Shown here piece after piece: positions 1 through 64,000 of a stretch of 64,000 nucleotides of DNA. A program made the translations under genes and the position numbers. Origin of the DNA: Amorphochlora amoebiformis (taxonomy: Eukaryota; Cercozoa; Chlorarachniophyceae); the NCBI GenBank assembly GCA_054601695.1, contig BAAHQB010000322.1, forward strand, positions 1 through 64,000, written 5' to 3'. The notes beneath the pieces were generated by a model. It worked only from the letters and a program-made list of their open reading frames with translations. It was not told where the DNA came from and did no database searches. The stretch's first letter is position 1. Every line of letters begins with the position of its first letter.

Positions 1-58
1 TGTTGTGCATTTATGTATGTAAGTTTTGTATGTGTGCGTGTAATAATATATATATATG

Positions 59-147
<89 letters not shown>

Positions 148-329
148 ATATAATATTATAGTTAACAACTAAATACAAACAAATACATAAACAATATATA
201 TATATATATATATAGATATATATATATATATACGTAAATATAATATACATATAAGTATGTATACATGTAAATATATACATATATATATATATGTGTGTGT
301 GTGTGTATATATATATATCACAAATATAT

Positions 330-397
<68 letters not shown>

Positions 398-448
398 ATG
401 TATATATATGTGTATATGTATTTATGTGTGAATATATACATATAATAC

Positions 449-485
<37 letters not shown>

Positions 486-540
486 ATATATACAATGATA
501 ATAATAATGTATAGTCGGAAGTTACTCGACATTCGTGAAC

Positions 541-591
<51 letters not shown>

Positions 592-613
592 GGTGTGTGT
601 ATGTATATTATAC

Positions 614-689
<76 letters not shown>

Positions 690-739
690 AAGTTACTCGA
701 CATTCGCGTTCACGTGCTGTGAGTGCCCTCCTCTCAAAC

Positions 740-837
<98 letters not shown>

Positions 838-903
838 ATATATATATATATACATATATATAATATATATATACATATATAATATATACATATACATATT
901 TCT

Positions 904-936
<33 letters not shown>

Positions 937-942
937 GTATTT

Positions 943-975
<33 letters not shown>

Positions 976-1060
976 GTGTGTGTGTGGTGTGTGTGTGTGC
1001 GTACGTGTGCGCATGTATGCATGTATGTATATACATGTATATGGAAGTTATTATTTGCGC

Positions 1061-1112
<52 letters not shown>

Positions 1113-1133
1113 TACATATATATACACATATAC

Positions 1134-1165
<32 letters not shown>

Positions 1166-1203
1166 TATATGTACATATATGTGTACGTAATATATTTATA
1201 TAT

Positions 1204-1249
<46 letters not shown>

Positions 1250-1340
1250 ATATATATATATTTCTAATGTGTACATATATAAATATACATATGTGTGTGT
1301 GTGTGTGTGCATATAATATATGCACATGTTATGTATTTGA
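1..1340. repeat. AT/TG/AC microsatellite block
   Basis: Almost pure (AT)n with short (TG)n, (AC)n and (GTAT)n runs. Two related short islands interrupt it, at about 513-541 and 686-741. I see no complete gene here. The Tyr/Ile open frames in this block are translations of the dinucleotide repeat. Confidence 0.9.
697..741 (-). CDS. possible lone micro-exon (15 codons)
   Basis: On the minus strand a 45-nt island sits between a TATATAG acceptor and a GTAACT donor. Its frame reads [15 protein letters not shown]. The left half recurs in decayed form at about 513-541, as for other exon-edge copies in this window. It would belong to a gene lying mostly to the left of the window. No neighbour is available to check phase. 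Confidence 0.3.
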
Positions 1341-1341
1341 A

Positions 1342-1899
1342 CTAACACTCACACTCTAATACACGCATATACACACATATACACCTCCCTCGCTTCATCC
1401 GTTCGCCAAACCATTCCCACGACCCCACCCCCGAAGAAATAATCATTTTTCCCGAATTTTTCCTCGTCTTTCCCGCCAGATTTATTCTCCCTACCCTCTG
1501 GGGGGTATTTATAGCGAGGGCAAGTAACCAGAACACCACGACCGTCATAATCTGGCCCCGCATGGGCCGAGTCGGAGTCATGGCTTGTCTTTATATCAAG
1601 ATATCTGGATCAGATATTCACATATCTAGAAGTAAAGACCCATACGAACATCGGGGATTACCAGGGATTTTCCGGAGAGTTCATGGAGAGGAATCTCAGA
1701 GCTGATAAATCTTAGGTAAATTCAACTAAATATTGCTGAGATTATAGGTCTCATCGGGGATTCCCAAAGATTCTAAAATATTAGCATATCATAAGTGATA
1801 TTTCACATATCCCATATTAATATACAACCGTATGCCAAGTTAAGGCGAAATCAAGCTTAACAGCTCTTGACCACAACTGTCCAACCAGCCCCATTCGAG
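1342..1899. other. unique sequence upstream of the first plus-strand gene
   Basis: About 560 bp of non-microsatellite DNA. It has no convincing exon. A TATAAATA match reads on the minus strand near 1505-1515. A run of short GGGATT/CCGG-type words at 1650-1770 resembles words near 28.2, 46.4 and 54.6 kb. It probably holds the 5' flank of the gene starting at 1900. Confidence 0.4.
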
Positions 1900-2148
1900 A
1901 TGGTCGACGGCGCTACGCGGGTCCTCTCGCTGCTTATCCCCGCTATTTTCGCCCTCATAATCCTGGTGGAGCCCTCCAGATGGACAGGCCTTACCTCGGG
2001 GTTGAAAATATCATCGCGTCCACACGTCCCGGCCCCGCTGACCAGCCGGCGAGGCGGCCGTTCGAACACGGGCGCCATGCGCAGAGCTCTTGCACCTCAG
2101 GCTCTGAAGGATGTGAACGACGACAACTTCGTAGACGTCGTCGAGAAG
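1900..2148 (+). CDS. small membrane-associated protein, exon 1
   Basis: I do not recognise the family. The frame opens at ATG 1900 and runs 83 codons to a consensus donor (AAG|GTATGT), phase 0. Residues about 8-25 (RVLSLLIPAIFALIILVE) form one hydrophobic segment, so a signal anchor or a short membrane protein is likely. An Arg/Gly/Pro-rich stretch follows, then an acidic end (DVNDDNFVDVVEK). Codons are GC-rich, unlike the flanking DNA. An upstream in-frame TTG (1867) is not needed. A 131-codon open frame on the opposite strand (2011-2406) lacks matching splice evidence. Spliced length with exon 2 is 103 residues. Confidence 0.55.
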
Positions 2149-4710
<2,562 letters not shown>

Positions 4711-4773
4711 GACACTATCGTTGGTGCGGTTCCTAAGGCCACAATCACCGGTGCTCTCGACAAAGTCTTATAA
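4711..4773 (+). CDS. small membrane-associated protein, exon 2 (C-terminus)
   Basis: Sixty-three bases follow a strong TTTTGTTTCAG acceptor and read DTIVGAVPKATITGALDKVL then TAA. Phase 0 matches the exon 1 donor. The function is unknown. GC-rich codons and the perfect acceptor in an AT desert support it. Confidence 0.6.
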   Translation, partial: DTIVGAVPKATITGALDKVL

Positions 4774-4822
4774 CCTTCGAAGATATAGATCGAAACCCAT
4801 ACAACCTGTCCAATATAATGAT

Positions 4823-4860
<38 letters not shown>

Positions 4861-5540
4861 AACTAGAATAATAAAACTTCGGCACATCTAGCTAGCAATT
4901 GCAAATACAATTGTTGTCACTGATCTAGTCATTCTGGTGAATAATTAATAAGCGGCTGATATAAATTCAAGGCGTTATACAACTGTCATTTTTGTTGTAA
5001 ATTATAAAAATTAAAGACAGCTTACTTACATAACTAGTTTATTAGCGCTAGTTATTTTTAGGTATGTTGTAATGTTATAATAAACTACATGTACATGTAT
5101 GTACATACTATTAAACCAGCGGTGATACCCACGTTTCTGCCATGTGATAATGTGAATAAGTTAAAATCGCCTAAAACTCACCTAAGACTAGGTTCCATTC
5201 CATACTCACTGAACTCAATTCGCGAACCGTTGACTCGGAATTCGAACTAAACTTGAAGCCATGTATTGAATTCAAAATGATAAAAATCTAATAAAAGATG
5301 ACAATTCTGTGAAGCTAATGATTGTTTTCATCTTACGGTACCTAACCCTAACCCTAACCCTAACCCTAACCCTAACCCTAACCCTAACCCTAACCCTAAC
5401 CCTAACCCTAACCCTAACCCTAAACCTAACCCTAACGCTACATCGACGAGCCACACAATGTATAAACTAGGTATAGTACCATAGTACTAGTGTAGGGAGG
5501 TATTATGAGTAGCTGAAATCTACTCAGAACTAACGGCTGC
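4774..5540. other. convergent intergenic region with interstitial telomere array
   Basis: Lies between the 3' ends of the plus gene (TAA at 4771-4773) and the minus dioxygenase gene (TAA at 5541-5543). It is unique AT-rich DNA with a few CTAG words and a CCCTAA array. No gene is seen. Both polyadenylation regions should lie here. Confidence 0.6.
5341..5436 (+). repeat. interstitial telomere-like array (CCCTAA)n
   Basis: About 15 tandem CCCTAA units with one or two substitutions, flanked by unique DNA on both sides, so it is not a chromosome end. Confidence 0.95.
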
Positions 5541-22582
<17,042 letters not shown>

Positions 22583-22766
22583 CGCCTTTGATAATTTACT
22601 TCTTTCCGAGACACGTGTCCGAAAATAATAATTTGGAATTGTTCGGGTTTTAGAAACGGCGTGACATACAGGCGTGTCACCTTATGACTGGGTGAACAAT
22701 CTATGCCGGGGATCCCGGGGAAATCTGGATTAACCCTTTAATCATATTAAGGCGAAGCAAACGGCT
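22583..22766. promoter_or_regulatory. short divergent intergenic region
   Basis: About 184 bp separates the predicted start codons of the minus-strand P4H-like gene and the plus-strand basic-protein gene. It has no (AT)n and includes GACACGTGTC and GGGGATCCCGGGG. A shared promoter is inferred. No TATA box is evident. Confidence 0.5.
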
Positions 22767-24034
22767 ATGGCTGCCGAAAGAGACTCGCTACAAACCATTC
22801 TCTCACGCGACTCTGGAAGTGCGTCGGAAGTTGACAAGTATGATTAAATATCATAAAGATATATCAAAGGGGCTCTGACATATTTTGGTGGCGTATCTTT
22901 GACTCTGGCGCTTAGGGAATATGAAAAGATCAAAAAGATGTTTGGATTGAGGCAGGTCGTCCGCCTGGGAGGTAGACCTGCACGGCCGTAAGGACGGGAG
23001 CGCCTTGATTTGTAATGAATTTTTACGTATGCAGATGGAGAAAAGGAGAACAGCCCGGCGATGAACGTCTTTGATCGGTTGGGCCCTGTCGGTAACAAAA
23101 AGGGCACATCGATACTTGACTACTGGGAGACACTCAATAAGAAGAAAGAAGAGGTACACAACAATTACTACACTTCTTCTAAAGATTGTAGGTTTAGAGT
23201 TGTTCGTGCTCACAGGCGAAGAATCGTCGGGGCCCGATTCTCCGCTCAGCATTGCGGGCTGAGTTGAGGGAAAGCAACCTTACAGAGAGGCGTGTGACCC
23301 AGATCCCAACCGATATCGCCAGAGGGCGTAAGCTTCAAGTAAATCTATCAATTTTAAACCAGAATACCTTCATTCATTTGCTAATACAACTGTATGTCTA
23401 CCCGCGGCCAGACTCACCGCAGAACTTATAGCTCCAGCACTTTACCCTTGCGACGCAAGAAGACCAGCGTGTCGACTCGAAGCTTCATGAAGTCCAAGAT
23501 CATTCGCAAGACCGACAAATCCAAGTCGTCGAAGTCAACAAGAGCAAAGAAGGGGCACACGCGCACGGCCACGTCGATACAGGCCACGTCGACACACACC
23601 ACTTCGACGAAGCCCAAGTCAAGGCGCCCTATACACTCGCGGACTCTAACGCGCTTAGTTAATTTCTCGAAATTAAATCGTAAGCCCTGCACCCCGATAG
23701 CTACTACCATCACCAAGAGCTCTAACCCTAAGACATCGAAGACAGCGAATAAACCAGTCAATACGAGCTCGATGCCTCGCCACCGTCGCTCTGCAAAAAC
23801 TCTTACCTCGCTGCCCAAAACGTTGGCGTCCAAAGCATCTGAGTCCAGAGCTTTGGCGTCATCGTCCAAGTCGAAGGTAAAACTCTCGCGAGCCCGGGTG
23901 CCAATGGTCACCAACCGCACGCTACGCAAGACTCCGCGGAGGTTCAGGACACCGTCTCGACGTCTTACCCGGACTGTCAGTGGCAATACTAAGAGGTTTA
24001 CATACTTGTAATATATATACATACATTAATATAC

Positions 24035-24066
<32 letters not shown>

Positions 24067-24496
24067 ATATATAGTATAAATATATATATATTTGTGTGTG
24101 CGTAAATTTTGTATATTTCTATTAATGCAAGATGTAAATATCATTACAATATATGGAAATGATAATAACAATAATAGTGATAATAATGTACGTGAACCCG
24201 ACACACATGTAAGTGTATCCACACGATTGTGTAAACTAAGATATATTTCGAAAGCCGGAAGCGAGGGGAGGGCAAGAGGCGCAGAGATCGCGTGGAGCAG
24301 GAGGGGAATGAGAGCAAGAGGAGGAGGTCGGGGAATCTCTCCAAGATGGCGTCAGCGCCAGAAGCTAGCAAAAAGGTATGAGTATCCGAATGGCTGTGCG
24401 AGGAGCAGAGTCTTCCTAGTTAGGTAAAATTAGGTGTACTTCATCCAGTTCATCGATATATTCTCTCTGAGTGCCGGTCTGTATGTAATGCGGTAA
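22767..24496 (+). CDS. Lys/Arg/Ser/Thr-rich basic protein, six-exon gene
   Basis: Family not recognised. Predicted exons are 22767-22818, 23035-23153, 23198-23338, 23412-23995, 24255-24375 and 24449-24496, with short introns (44-259 nt), unlike the swollen introns of its neighbours. Spliced length is about 354 residues. The start is MAAERDSLQTILSRDSG. The middle contains VFDRLGPVGNKKGTSILDYW and then a basic segment with RVTQIPTDIARGRKLQ, which faintly recalls the last helix of histone H3 (weak, unproven). Exon 4 is 194 codons of K, R, S and T. Exon 5 is Arg/Lys/Glu-rich. The composition suggests a nucleic-acid-binding or nuclear protein. Phases agree at every join, but the exon 1 donor is ambiguous (GTGCGT at 22819 or GTATGA at 22838). 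An ATG at 23394 could instead start a 205-residue single-exon protein ending at 24011. Confidence 0.6.
23035..23153 (+). CDS. basic protein exon 2
   Basis: Acceptor TTTTTACGTATGCAG, donor GTACAC. Thirty-nine codons starting GEKENSPAMNVFDRLGPVGN, ending phase 0. Clear amino-acid-like composition. Confidence 0.65.
23198..23338 (+). CDS. basic protein exon 3
   Basis: Acceptor GTAGGTTTAG after a 44-nt intron, donor GTAAAT. Forty-seven codons ending TERRVTQIPTDIARGRKLQ, phase 0 in and out. Confidence 0.65.
23412..23995 (+). CDS. basic protein exon 4 (K/R/S/T-rich)
   Basis: Open for 194 codons with strong preference for AAG over AAA and TCG for Ser, a sign of real coding. Many SK, TK and RR dipeptides. 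The donor AAGAG|GTTTAC is phase 2. If it is unused, translation stops at TAA 24009-24011. Confidence 0.7.
24255..24375 (+). CDS. basic protein exon 5
   Basis: Acceptor TTTCGAAAG, donor GTATGA. Forty codons starting RKRGEGKRRRDRVEQEGNES and ending MASAPEASKK. An internal ATG (24346) in good context could be an alternative start. Confidence 0.55.
24449..24496 (+). CDS. basic protein last exon
   Basis: Acceptor CTTCATCCAG. Reads FIDIFSLSAGLYVMR then TAA, phase 0 entry as required. Confidence 0.5.
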   Translation, partial: FIDIFSLSAGLYVMR

Positions 24497-25293
24497 TGAT
24501 ACGAGTTTCTGGGGATTTAGAGTGTACAAATACCAGAAATAATTCACTTAAACTAGTTAGAGACTAGGTCTACGTACTAGATGTAGGCACATTCTCTAGA
24601 AACGTTATTGTGTTATAATCTCGAATCTAACAATATCTAGATATTAAGGTTTACTTACTGCTTAGTAGTGTGGTGCCAGTTATACTACTAATTAATACTA
24701 GTATACTTCCGACGGTAGTACTAACGTTACCGGGTGCTACTAACTAGACTAACTTTGGCAACTTACTGACCTAGCTATATGCTGATCTGGAGATCGGAGA
24801 ACTATTCTAGTATTAACAAGATTAAATCTGCAGAATTAGTCATACTTATGTTCGTAGATTCTAGAGATCACGAGATATGCAGCCTTTGGTTCACTGAGTA
24901 ACGTCTAGAACGTACTACTACTAGTACAGTAGTGCTAGTACAAGAGTAAATACTAGATATGCATATATTCTAGATATATGTTCTAGATGTTATACAATAT
25001 CTAGAATATCAAGATTATAATCTCTATGCTTTGATAATCATTTTAACTTAAATCTATAATTGTTAGAATTACTATCGTACAGTAGTACTAGTTGTAACTG
25101 GTTCTAGCTGGCGCATCACCATTACTATGGACTAGATGGATTTTAAAATTATGTTAATTTATGTATAAGATGATTATATAAATTACACTAGTTACATGAA
25201 TTTATAATTATGTATATAATGGTTATACGCATATTACACACAATATATATATATATATACATAATCTAAATAATTATTAATATTATATATACA

Positions 25294-25341
<48 letters not shown>

Positions 25342-25369
25342 TAACAACATATAACTGGGAAGTACACGA
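24497..25369. other. CTAG-rich convergent intergenic region
   Basis: Between the 3' end of the basic-protein gene and the predicted end of the coiled-coil gene. Non-microsatellite, with many CTAG words (TCTAGA, ACTAGT, TACTAG) and small palindromes between 24540 and 25200. No gene is seen. Confidence 0.6.
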
Positions 25370-54425
<29,056 letters not shown>

Positions 54426-54996
54426 TTTGGGCCGGCAATGGGGTCTCAAGGAGGAGGGGAGGGGACAGGGAGCGGGTAGGCGACCGGGCGCTCCAATCGA
54501 TAACGATGTCACGGGGGTTTGTCACATGTGTAAATACATATTGGATAGATATGTGGATATTTCAACCGATATATTGATGCTTAAAATGGGAAATCCGGGA
54601 TTCTATGTAAATATCCGGGATTTTCTGATATGATATATATAAATCAGATATGTGGGATATCTATCAAGGTGCGCGGTGAGGTTGCCACATTCTGCCACGC
54701 CTACCCTCGGAAATCGCCATCCCTCTTTGCCCTGGCCCGCCTCCGGTGTTCTTCTCGCCTTCGACCAAAAAATCATACAAAACTGTTCAATTCGAGTTGA
54801 GGTTGAAAATGACGCAATTAACAAAAAATTGATACGGATCGCATTTTTTTCCCAACTTTCTTCTTCCTCGCCGAAGGAGAATCACTCTTTTGGCTAAATT
54901 TCTGGGGCTTCCTTCTGGAGAGGATTCGGATTAGGGAGGGGTTGGAATCTGATATAGACTGGCCTGTGACAGAGCTTGTTTATGTGCATTTTTCAG
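54426..54996. promoter_or_regulatory. divergent flank of the coiled-coil and zinc-finger genes
   Basis: About 570 bp of unique GC-mixed DNA without (AT)n. It contains repeated ATCCGGGATT words near 54593-54625. The first exon of the plus gene is probably here, but I could not fix its start codon. Promoter function is inferred from position. Confidence 0.4.
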
Positions 54997-63990
<8,994 letters not shown>

Positions 63991-64000
63991 GTTATATATA

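Noticed and set aside
5341-5436. Chromosome end (telomere).
   Set aside because: Unique DNA and genes continue on both sides; similar blocks are scattered in introns.

Overview
This is a eukaryotic nuclear window whose introns and intergenic DNA are dominated by (AT)n arrays. Almost all long open frames of the YIYIYI type are translations of these arrays and are not genes. Real coding sequence lies in short, GC-richer islands that read as exons with GT..AG borders. Most are 18-140 nt, and many reading phases match across neighbouring islands. Blocks of vertebrate-type telomere repeat (TTAGGG/CCCTAA) occur throughout. Canonical spliceosomal introns, very small exons, microsatellite-swollen introns and interstitial telomere repeats suggest a protist or alga. 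I cannot name the species.

Layout. (1) 1900-4773, plus: a two-exon gene for a small protein with one hydrophobic segment. (2) 5541-22582, minus: a prolyl 4-hydroxylase-like 2-oxoglutarate/Fe(II) dioxygenase split into about 20 exons. Spliced in silico it gives about 326 residues with an N-terminal membrane anchor and all four catalytic residues at textbook spacing. (3) 22767-24496, plus: a compact six-exon gene for a Lys/Arg/Ser/Thr-rich basic protein, divergent from gene 2 across about 184 bp. (4) about 25370-54425, minus: a 29-kb gene with more than 35 micro-exons encoding a proline-rich N-terminus and a long coiled coil. (5) about 54997 to past 63990, plus: a C2H2 zinc-finger gene with micro-exons, whose first finger is formed across an exon junction. 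All splicing is predicted from sequence alone.

The most unusual feature is a layer of broken exon copies. Many exons are flanked in the adjacent intron by one to eleven partial copies of their own edge, separated by (AT)n. Copies of an exon's 5' edge (acceptor plus first coding bases) lie in the upstream intron. Copies of its 3' edge (last coding bases plus donor) lie in the downstream intron. The largest sets are at 7.8-9.1, 11.3-12.5, 21.2-21.7, 45.5-45.8 and 49.9-50.9 kb. A second unusual feature is that CCCTAA-sense telomere-like tracts directly precede several predicted 3' splice sites. Other repeats are a 3.2-kb array of a 58-bp satellite inside one intron, a roughly 430-bp (CG)n tract, two long GA/CT tracts, a GGAAGC minisatellite and a dispersed tRNA-like (SINE-like) repeat.
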